Shown here in pieces: positions 38,718-46,882 of a DNA stretch of 64,000 nt. This DNA comes from an uncultured Muribaculaceae bacterium (GTDB lineage Bacteria; Bacteroidota; Bacteroidia; Bacteroidales; Muribaculaceae). Each line of letters begins with the position of its first letter. Within the stretch, counting starts at the first letter, position 1. Both the position numbers and the translations under genes were made by a program. Location: the NCBI GenBank assembly GCA_910586995.1, contig CAJUKZ010000007.1, positions 47,189 through 111,188 on the forward strand, written 5' to 3'. The notes under the pieces were generated by a model, which saw only the letters and a list, made by a program, of their open reading frames with translations, was not told the origin of the DNA and searched no databases.

Positions 38718-39938
38718 ATGAACATCAGAATTGTAATACTACCACTGAAAGTGCTGGCCGACGGGTCGCACAAATTGAGGATTGCAGTCAGCCACAATTC
38801 TCAAACTCGTTATATCCCTACAAGGTTCACTGTGCCCAGTCTAAAGAACCTGAAGAACGGGAACGTGGTCGGAGTGCCAAATGCTCAATATATCAATCTC
38901 CAACTACGCACTCGCATGAATGACTTTTACAAGGCTTGCGACGAGTTGGAGGACATAGACTATTACACCTGCGCCCAGTTGGTCAATATGCTCACAAAAC
39001 GTTCAGGGCAAAAAACGGATCTAAAGACCGTGGAGCAGATTTCAGAGGATATGCTTGCCAATCGACAACACGCATGGTCGAAGTCAACGATAGCAGGGTT
39101 CAAGCAAGGTATCAGGCGTTTCATCGAGCATTTCGGAAAAGACTTTGTACTTGTTACACTCACACATGAAAACGTGCTTGAGTTCCACAAGTATCTGGAG
39201 AAACAAGGCTACTCGCAAACCTCGGTCGGTATGCGCATGGACTCTCTAAAGCGTTTGGTCAAATATGCCATACGCCACGACTACGTTAAATATAGGGTCT
39301 ATCCGTTCCTCGATTACAAGAGTGTCAAATCAGCCAAACGTGACATTGCACTATCTCTTGAACTTCTTCGGAAAATGCGGGATATGCCACTGACAGATAA
39401 ATGGGAGATTTATGCCCGTGACCTCTTTATGCTGAGTTTCTATCTCTGTGGAATGAACTTGGCCGACATACTGCGTCTGGATCTTACACAGGACTATGTT
39501 AGTTTCATCAGGCAAAAGACGTTCAAACGTCGCGACGCTAACGATGTTACCGAGTTCACTATTCAGCCGGAAGCAAGAGCAATTCTCAACAAATACCTTA
39601 CTCCTGAGGGTAAACTTCAATTCAACGGCTTTACAACGGAGAGGTCTATTCAACATATAAATGCAGACCACCTTAAAAAACTTAGGCCTAAACTCGGATA
39701 CGAAAAACTGATATTCTACTCGGCTCGAAAGACCTTTACGCAACTTGCGAATGAACTAATGATAAAAGACTCGGTTATAGAATACTGTATCGGGGACGCT
39801 CCTCTCCCGTCCAATCGTGCGTTATATTTTTATGTCAGGGGAAACAAGAGAATGGCTGATAAGGCTATCCGTCGAGTATTCGATGCCGTAGCCTCTGACA
39901 AGAGTATGGAGCAACTTATTTCTGAACTTGAAGCGTAG
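38718..39938 (+). CDS. Tyrosine recombinase (Bacteroidetes-type integrase)
   Basis: A 406-residue site-specific recombinase. An N-terminal arm-binding domain (~residues 1-95) is followed by a SAM-like core-binding domain (~100-195) and the catalytic domain. Recognisable blocks are FYLCGMNLADILRL (box I region, where the classic Arg is not obvious, as in many Bacteroidetes integrases), SARKTFTQLA (box II) and ALYFYVRGNKRM with the probable nucleophile Tyr. ATG 38718 is chosen over an upstream start because it gives the family N-terminus. It is the only plus-strand gene at the element's left end. Confidence 0.9.
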   Translation: MNIRIVILPLKVLADGSHKLRIAVSHNSQTRYIPTRFTVPSLKNLKNGNVVGVPNAQYINLQLRTRMNDFYKACDELEDIDYYTCAQLVNMLTKRSGQKTDLKTVEQISEDMLANRQHAWSKSTIAGFKQGIRRFIEHFGKDFVLVTLTHENVLEFHKYLEKQGYSQTSVGMRMDSLKRLVKYAIRHDYVKYRVYPFLDYKSVKSAKRDIALSLELLRKMRDMPLTDKWEIYARDLFMLSFYLCGMNLADILRLDLTQDYVSFIRQKTFKRRDANDVTEFTIQPEARAILNKYLTPEGKLQFNGFTTERSIQHINADHLKKLRPKLGYEKLIFYSARKTFTQLANELMIKDSVIEYCIGDAPLPSNRALYFYVRGNKRMADKAIRRVFDAVASDKSMEQLISELEA

Positions 39939-39954
39939 GCCGGTCTGAGGTAAA

Positions 39955-39998
39955 GGCGTACACTCTTGGAGGTACGCCCGGATATGGCCAGCATATCC
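39955..39998. terminator. Two adjacent hairpins between integrase and antirepressor
   Basis: GGCGTAC/GTACGCC (39955-39978) and GGATATG-GCCAG-CATATCC (39980-39998) lie where the converging integrase and minus-strand transcripts meet. Neither has a clear T run, so termination is inferred from position. Confidence 0.55.
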
Positions 39999-40013
39999 TA
40001 ATAACTTATTTGC

Positions 40014-40811
40014 TTATAAGCAAGCCGCTTCGCTTGGCTGGAATTTGAGATTTTCGGCGTTTCCTTTCAACATTCCACGGAACACCGTCATTACGTTAAT
40101 GTGCTGTTGTGCTATCTTCTGTTGCTTTTTGGAGAGGGTGCGTATGTACTGACGCGCGGCTTTCAGCGCTCCGTCAAGATGACCGATAAATTCAGGATAA
40201 GCCATTTCTTTTCTGAAAAATTCCTCTACGGTCATATGGCCGTCAGCAGGAACAAATGGCGTAAGAGTCTGAACCGGCTCTACTGGGGCCTGTTCAGGTT
40301 CTTCCCTGCGCAAGCGTCCACTTCCAAATAACGTGGGTTGCATGGCGCCAGTCATGGTTTGTGTCGTAGTCCGGGTGGTCCGTTTCTGCCTCTGGCGATA
40401 TTGGTCGATGTAAGCCAGACGTATTTCATAGGAGGTCTTTTCGCTATCAGCCGGAATTTCCTCTAATTCCTGAGAGTCCGCTGGATAACGGAGCGAGTGT
40501 GTTACCACGGTGTCAATCCACTTGCGGTAGCCGTTGGCTTGGTTCTTGCGGCATTCGATAAGGAGTGTCAACAAGCCGTCCTCATCTATGTAGCGGTTAC
40601 AGGAGGTGATTTTTTGTCGCCGGACAGTAAACTCTCGTACTTGCCCTTTGGTACGTTTGACCAAATCCTCAGCCTCTCTCAGCAACATCGAGAGGGTCTG
40701 ACAGAGGTCGGTCAGATTGTACCACAGACTCCCGTCTTTTTTGCAGGCATGAAGAAAGCCATACTCCGGCGAGTAAAACTTCTTCATGGTCGGTTCTTGT
40801 GATTGTGTCAT
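40014..40811 (-). CDS. Phage antirepressor, Bro-N domain
   Basis: A 265-residue protein whose residues ~10-105 form a Bro-N/ANT-like domain (FLHACKKDGSLWYNLTDL; NRYIDEDGLLTLLIECRK; ANGYRKWIDTVVTHSLRY). A Gln/Thr-rich linker follows, then a basic helical C-terminus. Such proteins counteract phage repressors or bind DNA at induction. ATG 40811 is chosen because the preceding gene stops at 40816. It is the last gene of the first minus-strand operon. Confidence 0.75.
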   Translation of the reverse strand: MTQSQEPTMKKFYSPEYGFLHACKKDGSLWYNLTDLCQTLSMLLREAEDLVKRTKGQVREFTVRRQKITSCNRYIDEDGLLTLLIECRKNQANGYRKWIDTVVTHSLRYPADSQELEEIPADSEKTSYEIRLAYIDQYRQRQKRTTRTTTQTMTGAMQPTLFGSGRLRREEPEQAPVEPVQTLTPFVPADGHMTVEEFFRKEMAYPEFIGHLDGALKAARQYIRTLSKKQQKIAQQHINVMTVFRGMLKGNAENLKFQPSEAACL

Positions 40812-40815
40812 ATTA

Positions 40816-41046
40816 CTATTTCGTTTTAGTTTGATTTCTTGATAGCCAACGTATCTCTCCTGAGAATACGTTTCTGAAATATTTGTCATTTTCAGGATTG
40901 CCAGCATAAACCCTTTTGCCGTCGTAATAGAGTTGCTTTCGTCCAAACTCTATTCTTATTTCAGTGTGTTCTATGAGGGAGATATCGACCTCTTGCCACA
41001 CTCTACCACTTTCGGCGGTGCTAATATCTATAAGATAATGAACCAT
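40816..41046 (-). CDS. Small hypothetical phage protein
   Basis: A 76-residue protein of beta-rich, soluble appearance (VHYLIDISTAE; IRIEFGRKQLYYDGKRVY). Family not recognised. It starts 8 bases after the gene upstream and ends 4 bases before the antirepressor ATG. Its last codons contain the recurrent CTAAAACGAAA leader motif. Operon position suggests a shared early role. Confidence 0.65.
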   Translation of the reverse strand: MVHYLIDISTAESGRVWQEVDISLIEHTEIRIEFGRKQLYYDGKRVYAGNPENDKYFRNVFSGEIRWLSRNQTKTK

Positions 41047-41054
41047 TTCTTATA

Positions 41055-41417
41055 TTAGATGTATCGAAATATCTTCTGACAAATAGATTTGGGTATTGCC
41101 AACCCGCGCACGGTGGAGCCACGGTAACTGTTTATCATCCGTTTGCCCTCGCAATTCTTGCCACTTAAATTCTGTCGAAGTGCTTCATCGGCGTCCCAAA
41201 AAGTTCCATTAACTATGCAAACTTGAGAGGGGTTATCCACACCATCTTCGGGAGTAGCACACCGCACTTGGTACTTTCCTTTGGGGTTCAGGAAATGTCC
41301 TTCTTCAAGTGCGGAATACTCATTATGTGGGCCGAAATAAATATCCGAGCAAGCGTCAGTGCCGACGCAAAGGAAATAGAGCTTGCCATCGAGTTTGGAT
41401 ATTGTTGTTGTAGCCAT
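41055..41417 (-). CDS. Hypothetical phage protein
   Basis: A 120-residue soluble protein with five Cys spread along its length and no signal peptide. Family not recognised. It is the first gene after the promoter at 41458-41489 and heads the operon that ends in the antirepressor. Confidence 0.65.
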   Translation of the reverse strand: MATTTISKLDGKLYFLCVGTDACSDIYFGPHNEYSALEEGHFLNPKGKYQVRCATPEDGVDNPSQVCIVNGTFWDADEALRQNLSGKNCEGKRMINSYRGSTVRGLAIPKSICQKIFRYI

Positions 41418-41457
41418 GTCTTTTTTATTTAAGAGGGTTTATGTTTTATTTATAGTA

Positions 41458-41489
41458 CAAAACTACACAAAAATTATCATATACACAAA
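41458..41489 (-). promoter_or_regulatory. Element promoter copy 1
   Basis: Read on the minus strand: TTTG, a 20-base spacer containing GATAAT, then TAGTTTTG. It fits the Bacteroidales consensus exactly and drives the 41417-40014 operon. It is one of six near-identical copies; the spacer, normally free to vary, is conserved between copies. Confidence 0.85.
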
Positions 41490-41575
41490 TTTAATCAACT
41501 GAAAATCTGCATATTAGCCCATTTTTAACTTTTGCTCACTTATCTTATATGCAAGGTTTTTAGTGGTCAATATTA

Positions 41576-41818
41576 CTATCTTTCTAAGTCCTCTAACTCA
41601 ACTTCTTTCTCTACTCGATATAACTCAATACCGTTGATATTCTCGCTATGAGCCACCAGTCCACCGGCCTCTAATTCGTCAATGGTTTCTTTGATGTCAG
41701 AGATAATCTTGGAATGTAATTCGTTCCGGATCGCCACATACGGAACTTTCTTGTCAACTATCCTCTGCTCGACAAGTTCTTTGATAAGCTGATAGACGTA
41801 TGGTTGGAGGTACAGCAT
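41576..41818 (-). CDS. Small helical protein, possible winged-helix
   Basis: An 80-residue protein with several helices and a C-terminal beta-hairpin-like end (GLVAHSENINGIELYRV). The layout resembles a winged-helix DNA-binding fold, but there is no definite family. It ends just upstream of promoter copy 1, closing the operon before it. Confidence 0.6.
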   Translation of the reverse strand: MLYLQPYVYQLIKELVEQRIVDKKVPYVAIRNELHSKIISDIKETIDELEAGGLVAHSENINGIELYRVEKEVELEDLER

Positions 41819-41824
41819 AGCCGG

Positions 41825-42163
41825 TTAGTTCAGAATGTTATGTTTCTTGATTAACTCGGCTGCTTTCTTCAGCAGAGAACCGAGTTGTTCAGCAGCCACG
41901 AACTCCTCTCTGTGCTTGCGGGTGAGAGGCTGCCCTGAGTATCCGCAAGCCTCTCGTCGCTTATCGGCATATTCTGTTAAGTAGTATTCTCCCTCACGTT
42001 GGAGAAAGTCTGCGAACTTGTGAACGAGCACATCGTTACACGCTTTGTAACCGGCAATAAAGCAGTCCACATTCCGGTTGCTCAACATCTTTGTGCCGCG
42101 TAAGTGAAAGAATGCGAGTGTCGCAACTTCTTCGGCGTTCATGTGTTTTGGGGTATTCTTCAT
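41825..42163 (-). CDS. Hypothetical phage protein
   Basis: A 112-residue, mainly helical soluble protein. I recognise no motif. Its start overlaps the preceding gene (42160-42163) and it stops 6 bases before the next, consistent with one polycistronic message. Confidence 0.6.
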   Translation of the reverse strand: MKNTPKHMNAEEVATLAFFHLRGTKMLSNRNVDCFIAGYKACNDVLVHKFADFLQREGEYYLTEYADKRREACGYSGQPLTRKHREEFVAAEQLGSLLKKAAELIKKHNILN

Positions 42164-42351
42164 ACTATAATATATTGCACGTTAAAGTAAAACTCTCGGC
42201 ATAGCCGGCCGACTTGTGGATACGTCCACGGTGACTCCTCATAAGGAATGAAGATGACTCTCTGTTTGGTGTCGGCACGAATACCATGCTTTCTCAATCG
42301 GTAGAGCAGATTAGCCCTCCGCTTCATCTTCTTTTGTTGTATTGATAACAT
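42160..42351 (-). CDS. Small basic protein
   Basis: About 63 residues, very basic (QQKKMKRRANLLYRLRKHG), so nucleic-acid binding is possible. ATG 42351 or 42327 could be the start; both overlap the upstream gene. The stop overlaps the next gene's ATG. Confidence 0.5.
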   Translation of the reverse strand: MLSIQQKKMKRRANLLYRLRKHGIRADTKQRVIFIPYEESPWTYPQVGRLCREFYFNVQYIIV

Positions 42352-42541
42352 TATCACAAGAGCAAATCTTTAATTTAACTCCTTCGTAAGTAACAAAAGG
42401 TATATCGCCAATATTCACGCAATATGCGATTTCTTCAGCGATGTCAGGAGTTATGGGGTAAGCGAGTGCGTGAGCCATATAAACGGCACCGCATTTTGCG
42501 CACTTAATCCCGAGCATTGGTTTATTCTGATTATCTGCCAT
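42311..42541 (-). CDS. Small putative zinc-ribbon protein
   Basis: A 76-residue protein with CAKCG near the N-terminus and ICSCD near the C-terminus, a spacing compatible with a zinc ribbon. The ATG at 42541 (MADNQNK) is preferred because the longer frame has no homology-like content. It overlaps the small basic gene downstream by about 40 bases. Confidence 0.55.
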   Translation of the reverse strand: MADNQNKPMLGIKCAKCGAVYMAHALAYPITPDIAEEIAYCVNIGDIPFVTYEGVKLKICSCDNVINTTKEDEAEG

Positions 42542-42600
42542 ATTCTTTAATGATAAGAGAGGTGTCGCAGCCTCAATTAGCCACGTCACCTCTCCGGTTC

Positions 42601-43317
42601 TTACATTACGAGTTCCCAGTCATGAGCGAACACGTCGGCAATCGAGGGAGTCCACGAGTCGGCCTGTCCGGTTTCGGGGTTAAAGATTAAGCACTGAGCA
42701 ACGTAGTCGATGTGATTGCCACTTGCAAGGACAAGACGCTTGGCCTCATCAGGGAGTGACTGCATTTTCGGAATAATCTCCGACGTGATGTGGGCCGGCA
42801 CTTGCTTGAACACCATGAGTCCTTTGCCGTTCCATCCTGCGCGGCGGATAGAAAAGCCTTCGCGGAGTATGGGTAAGATTTGCTCGAATGAGAGGCCGGA
42901 GGGTCGGCACTCCTCGTTACCCTCCATACACGACTGTCGGAGAGCTGCAAGGTTGAGGTATGCGCACATCGTATTGAACTGTGCGATAAGGAAAGCGCGT
43001 GTACCGAGTGGCAGAGCCTTAAAGTCTTTACCGTCGTTTTTATTGAAGATGAAGTGCCCGAGTTTATCTGCCTTTTGCTTGAGGTCGGCAATCTCAATGT
43101 TGAGGCGATTGAGAGGTGTTTCAGACAACTTGTAAGCGTTCTCAAACACTTCGGCCGGCGACCACGACTCGTAGCCGTCAGGATAAACTACATGATAGCC
43201 TTTGTTGTCGGAATATTCCTCAACATAGGCGTTTTCGCGGATAAGGCCACGCTCGTGTGCCTCTCCATAGGTCATAGGCTCTGCCTTGACTGTCTTTGTA
43301 CCAGTGTACTGTTTCAT
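42601..43317 (-). CDS. Multidomain protein with Tad2/DUF2829-like C-terminus
   Basis: Three parts can be seen in 238 residues. Residues 1-65 (YGEAHERGLI; YPDGYESWSPAEVFENAY) form a small phage domain. Residues ~66-130 form a helical module like the crAss001_48-related family (LNIEIADLKQKADKLGHFI; LIAQFNTMCAYLNLAALR). Residues ~143-238 resemble DUF2829, now known as Tad2 (FSIRRAGWNGKGLMVF; SWTPSIADVFAHDWELV). Tad2 proteins bind the cyclic ADP-ribose signal of Thoeris defence. An anti-defence role is therefore possible, but the assignment is by eye. The start overlaps the preceding gene. Confidence 0.65.
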   Translation of the reverse strand: MKQYTGTKTVKAEPMTYGEAHERGLIRENAYVEEYSDNKGYHVVYPDGYESWSPAEVFENAYKLSETPLNRLNIEIADLKQKADKLGHFIFNKNDGKDFKALPLGTRAFLIAQFNTMCAYLNLAALRQSCMEGNEECRPSGLSFEQILPILREGFSIRRAGWNGKGLMVFKQVPAHITSEIIPKMQSLPDEAKRLVLASGNHIDYVAQCLIFNPETGQADSWTPSIADVFAHDWELVM

Positions 43318-43538
43318 TTGTTCTTATCGGGTTTTATTAAGCCGCCCAAGGCTATATGGATTGTTCGTTCACTAACTTTTGGTGCTATCATTATTTGCAT
43401 TTTCTGAAATTCAGCAATCCCTGTCTTTCTTGCTTCATCAGTCCAATCGACTATTGTTTCCAGCGGTTGAAATGAGCCGAGGAACTGCTTTGCTTTTTGT
43501 CGGCTACGCCAACGTGTAAATCTGCTCATTTTCGACAT
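43314..43538 (-). CDS. Small hypothetical protein
   Basis: A 74-residue protein with a basic N-terminus (MSRFTRWRSRQKAKQF). It overlaps both neighbours (13 bases with the radical SAM gene, 4 with the Tad2-like gene), which supports translation. Function unknown. Confidence 0.55.
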   Translation of the reverse strand: MSKMSRFTRWRSRQKAKQFLGSFQPLETIVDWTDEARKTGIAEFQKMQIMIAPKVSERTIHIALGGLIKPDKNK

Positions 43539-44614
43539 TTGTGAGGATTGAACAAACTATAATCAGACTCCACTACAACCGGGTGTACGAGTATTGCGCC
43601 GTCTAATGCTTTGGTTATACTATCTTTCCAGTACACCTTTGCACCGCTATCTGCTATCTTCTGCGACATATCTTCAACAAAACGAACTAAGGTCAAGTAG
43701 TCTGGCTTCTTACTTCCGCTCAGAAGTCCTATCTTGTATAAATCACAAAAACCGAGAGTGCAGAGTATAACGGCTTCGGCGCTTTGAAAGTCTATGACTG
43801 GCTCTATACTTGCAAATGTCTTTATTCCCAAAGAGTGAATATAGCGCATGGCGTTTATCCGTTCCTCATTGGTGCTTGCACCTTTCTCCAATTCATCATG
43901 GCCAGTCAGAGTAAATCCTATTGCGAGATTATCGAAGCCTTGCCGAAATGGGTCATACTCCCTAACGAGGGTAGCATAACACTCAACGAATAATAATGCG
44001 CCGTCCGCTCTTTTTGTCAGAATTGACGAGGGTACACCTTTCCTTCGTGCTATATTTACGGCATCAAGAGTTAATCCACCAGTAGTCGGAAGCAACGGAT
44101 CTGTGGTAAAACTGAAGAATATTCCCGAGCGACGCAAATCCTCTCTGCAATATCGATAGTAAAACTCTTTCTCGAATACGTCAAGCGCATCCTTCTCGTC
44201 CTTGAAACACTTCTTCAAGCGAGGCTCATTTGACCATACCCTACTAAAGACTCCTCGTTTGCAATAGCAATAGTCACAATCATTAGAGCAACCGGTGTAG
44301 AAGTTCACAGCCCACGGAGCATACTCGCCTGCTTTCCCCTTTGGTTTATACAGAGCATGATTTTGAGGTCGGTAAACTTTTGCAAGTGGGATGTCCTTGA
44401 TTTGCTCATAGAGTTCAGGATAATGCTCTTTCAAAACCTCTTTCTCGGTTAGAAAACGATTTTCTTGATGGTCAGGAGCGGCATATATACCGCCGGCATA
44501 ATTGCCTTGTTCTTCGCCAAATCCAGTAATACAGCCATTCTTGACCACAACGTAATGGAAATACTCTCCGCGAGGACCGTAGCCGATATTTGATTTATAT
44601 ACCTGCTCACTCAT
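43526..44614 (-). CDS. Radical SAM protein
   Basis: A 362-residue enzyme with the cluster-binding CxxxCxxC motif in FYTGCSNDCDYCYC, near residue 108. TIM-barrel strands follow (GIFFSFTTDPLLP; FASIEPVIDF), as in the spore-photoproduct-lyase-like family. An added N-terminal domain (~90 residues) is seen. Similar genes occur in gut phages and elements, but the substrate is unknown; nucleic-acid modification is only a guess. It overlaps the upstream lipoprotein gene by 8 bases. Confidence 0.8.
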   Translation of the reverse strand: MSEQVYKSNIGYGPRGEYFHYVVVKNGCITGFGEEQGNYAGGIYAAPDHQENRFLTEKEVLKEHYPELYEQIKDIPLAKVYRPQNHALYKPKGKAGEYAPWAVNFYTGCSNDCDYCYCKRGVFSRVWSNEPRLKKCFKDEKDALDVFEKEFYYRYCREDLRRSGIFFSFTTDPLLPTTGGLTLDAVNIARRKGVPSSILTKRADGALLFVECYATLVREYDPFRQGFDNLAIGFTLTGHDELEKGASTNEERINAMRYIHSLGIKTFASIEPVIDFQSAEAVILCTLGFCDLYKIGLLSGSKKPDYLTLVRFVEDMSQKIADSGAKVYWKDSITKALDGAILVHPVVVESDYSLFNPHKCRK

Positions 44615-44798
44615 AAATATACGTTTTCGGGATAACTTTGAGTCTTTGTTGCTCCGAGAGCAATTTCTTATGTGCCTCCCGATGGATAGCAGGGAGAGAA
44701 CATGTATCGGGCGCCGGTTCTGCTACCACTTGTTGTGTTTGACAACCGCAACAAGCGATTGCCGTTATCAGCATTAGTGCCAGAGATAGTCTTTTCAT
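44607..44798 (-). CDS. Small lipoprotein
   Basis: 63 residues with a signal peptide and lipobox (ITAIACCGC). The mature part is only about 45 residues. It could modify the host surface, for example in superinfection exclusion, or belong to lysis; neither is shown. Its ATG is preceded by the recurring GCAAATAAGT...AAAACGAA leader, which overlaps the previous gene's last codons. Confidence 0.65.
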   Translation of the reverse strand: MKRLSLALMLITAIACCGCQTQQVVAEPAPDTCSLPAIHREAHKKLLSEQQRLKVIPKTYIYE

Positions 44799-45028
44799 TT
44801 CTTTTCGTTTTTAGGTGGATACTTATTTGCTGTTTTGGCATATATGGGGCACTTGTCTTTATAGTGACACTCCCCACGAGCGGCTTGATTGTGGCGATAA
44901 TGCCAATCGTCCCAATCGGTTACTCCTTCATCGGTCAGAAATTCGATTAACTTCATGCAGCCGAAGCCTGAGTCTGCCTCTTTTTCGTCGTGGATCGATA
45001 CAATCCCACTACTTATTGGTCGAGCCAT
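44795..45028 (-). CDS. Small hypothetical protein
   Basis: A 77-residue soluble protein with a His/Cys-rich middle (WDDWHYRHNQAARGECHYKDKC) that could bind a metal. Family not recognised. It overlaps neighbours at both ends. Confidence 0.55.
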   Translation of the reverse strand: MARPISSGIVSIHDEKEADSGFGCMKLIEFLTDEGVTDWDDWHYRHNQAARGECHYKDKCPIYAKTANKYPPKNEKK

Positions 45029-45371
45029 CGCGTTCTGCTTTCAACGATTTCAGGTATTGATGAAATTCAGTGCGGTACTGGCCTCTGACAATTTTGTACT
45101 GCCTGTTCATTTTCGGAAGTGGGTTTATTCCTTTCGACTGGAGAAAGGTACTGACCACTTGGCATAATTCCGAGCCGTGCAGTCCATAACAACCACCAAG
45201 GCTATGAATGTCGTTCCTTGCTTCCGAGTATTGAGGGCGCTGTTTCTTGTACTGCGGTCGCTTGCCCCGGCCTCCTTGCATAGTTCGAGGATAGCCACAA
45301 GGGTCGCCGATGTACTCACCGGTCAGATAGTCGCAAGTGCCATCGAGGAGCATGTCTGCGTATTCACCCAT
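45009..45371 (-). CDS. Hypothetical phage protein with Cys-rich N-terminus
   Basis: 120 residues. The N-terminal block (YADMLLDGTCDYLTGEYIG) resembles short zinc-finger-like openings of small proteins in gut phages, but the Cys set is incomplete. A basic Gln/Tyr-rich linker and a helical end follow. It overlaps both neighbours. Confidence 0.6.
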   Translation of the reverse strand: MGEYADMLLDGTCDYLTGEYIGDPCGYPRTMQGGRGKRPQYKKQRPQYSEARNDIHSLGGCYGLHGSELCQVVSTFLQSKGINPLPKMNRQYKIVRGQYRTEFHQYLKSLKAERDGSTNK

Positions 45372-45540
45372 TTTCGCCTCCTTTCATTCCTCTTTGAATG
45401 AGAGCAAGCCACACGCACACCATTACTGCGGCCATCATAGTTAAGGTTCTCCAGCACCCGGCAGAGGCGAGGACGATTACTGCCATAAACGAAAGGCCGT
45501 AGGCCATAGAGAGGCAGTCGATTGGTCTAAACTTTTTCAT
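45364..45540 (-). CDS. Small membrane protein
   Basis: A 58-codon frame with two hydrophobic stretches (YGLSFMAVIVLASAG; MMAAVMVCVWLALIQ) in a helical-hairpin layout. It starts at ATG 45540 and its stop overlaps the next gene's ATG by 8 bases. It fills a gap between adjacent genes exactly. Function unknown. Confidence 0.65.
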   Translation of the reverse strand: MKKFRPIDCLSMAYGLSFMAVIVLASAGCWRTLTMMAAVMVCVWLALIQRGMKGGENG

Positions 45541-45544
45541 ATCT

Positions 45545-45748
45545 TCAAATTTTTATGGTGGTTATATCTACTTGTATCGCCTCAAAAACGAGTATAGCGA
45601 AAACTATTATCATCAAGACAAAAACTCCCACTCGCGAAACCCATAGAGGCCAATTCTTGCGCTCAAATACTGCTTGGAGATAAAATCCAATCAGCACCAA
45701 AAACAGCGAGAAAAATGCTATTGCTGTTAGCAGCGTTTTTAATTCCAT
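45545..45748 (-). CDS. Small two-helix membrane protein
   Basis: 67 residues with two transmembrane segments (LLTAIAFFSLFLVLIGFYL and VGVFVLMIIVFAILVFEAI). Adjacent to another small membrane protein, which suggests a pair. Function unknown. Confidence 0.65.
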   Translation of the reverse strand: MELKTLLTAIAFFSLFLVLIGFYLQAVFERKNWPLWVSRVGVFVLMIIVFAILVFEAIQVDITTIKI

Positions 45749-45783
45749 TAGTTGTTATTTTTAGTAACTTGTAAATCTGATAA

Positions 45784-46056
45784 CTAACTCGCAGACTGTA
45801 TAACTTTGAGAATAGAGTCTTGGGAGATTTCCCGATACCATGTGCCACCGGAGGTTTCTATATGGTAGGAGCAGACACCATTACGGCACATCGCGTTTGA
45901 TATTCTACCAACTCTAATCAGGGAGTCAACAACAAACTTTACAATTTGGCCGACCTTAAACTTATTGGGTCGTATGGAGATTAAGCTCATATTCTCTATT
46001 TGACTCTCTCGTTGGTAGCGGATCTCATTGATTGTGGGAGTATCGTAGCAGTTCAT
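45784..46056 (-). CDS. Hypothetical phage protein, beta-rich
   Basis: A 90-residue protein whose core (FKVGQIVKFVVDSLIRVGRI...YHIETSGGTWYREISQDSI) looks like a small beta-barrel of the SH3/KOW kind. No family assigned. The start overlaps the end of the next upstream gene (ATGA). Confidence 0.6.
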   Translation of the reverse strand: MNCYDTPTINEIRYQRESQIENMSLISIRPNKFKVGQIVKFVVDSLIRVGRISNAMCRNGVCSYHIETSGGTWYREISQDSILKVIQSAS

Positions 46057-46484
46057 TCTTGGCCTCCTTTCATTAAGTCTAATGCAGCGTCAATGGCTTT
46101 CGATAGAGCCTCCTCATAAGTTTCCGAATATGGGAATGTGCCTTGTATCGCGATGTATCCCGTGGTGTCATCATAGACCCCAAAATCGTAACCCTCCAGT
46201 CCTTCCTCATAATCGAAAACTGGAGTAACAACGGTTTCGTACCCTTTCGAGCGTAACCACCTCGTAGCCTGTGCTTGAGTGGGAGCAGATATTTTGGATA
46301 GTTCGAGAGTGTCCATTTCGGTGTTGCGATATGGCATAACGAAACCACTATGAACGACTACCGGTGTGCCATCGTCTGCGAAGTTTAGGGAATAGAAGAA
46401 GTAGGTTTGCTCATCATAGCCTAACTCCTTAACCTGCTTTGCCTGCTCGTAGGTCAGGAATGTATCAATCGTGGGTCCGTTCAT
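46053..46484 (-). CDS. Hypothetical protein, paralogue of the adjacent gene
   Basis: 143 residues. It shares its layout with the protein encoded at 46481-46882: an N-terminal FLTYEQAKQVKELGYDEQT-type helix, then ATRWLRSKGYETVVTPVFD, then a YEEALSKAID-type C-terminal helix. The two look like a tandem duplication. Function unknown. Confidence 0.65.
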   Translation of the reverse strand: MNGPTIDTFLTYEQAKQVKELGYDEQTYFFYSLNFADDGTPVVVHSGFVMPYRNTEMDTLELSKISAPTQAQATRWLRSKGYETVVTPVFDYEEGLEGYDFGVYDDTTGYIAIQGTFPYSETYEEALSKAIDAALDLMKGGQE

Positions 46485-46882
46485 TGCTTCTTTGGTGTAA
46501 GTTGGTGTAACACGTTTCCTATACCTACTGACAACGCTACTTCATAGGTACGATATGTGGCTTTGTCTATTTGCAGGTCTGTTCGCTGTGAACAGCGGAC
46601 GAAATACCCTTTTCGCTCTCCAGTATCAGAGTCAAATCGAGGACTAACAACGAGGTCAACTCCTAATTGCTCTCTTAGCCATTTGGCCGCTTGGTCGATG
46701 CGCAGTTTGGGATACTTGTTTATGCTCGTAACTGTTACCCATTGGCATTCTTCATCGTCCCATTCATCTCGCTCGGTGCCTGAAATTTTCTCGTAGAAAA
46801 TAGGTCCTTTCCATTCATCAACATTGAACCCAATTGCGACAATGGTCTTGGCTTCTTCTTGGGAGATAAATTTATCTTTCAT
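46481..46882 (-). CDS. Hypothetical protein, paralogue of the adjacent gene
   Basis: 133 residues from ATG 46882. It aligns by eye with the downstream neighbour: FISQEEAKTIVAIGF, AAKWLREQLGVDLVVSPRFD and TYEVALSVGIGNVL occupy the same places. A CCTAAAACGAAG leader motif precedes the start and overlaps the last codons of the upstream gene. Confidence 0.65.
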   Translation of the reverse strand: MKDKFISQEEAKTIVAIGFNVDEWKGPIFYEKISGTERDEWDDEECQWVTVTSINKYPKLRIDQAAKWLREQLGVDLVVSPRFDSDTGERKGYFVRCSQRTDLQIDKATYRTYEVALSVGIGNVLHQLTPKKQ

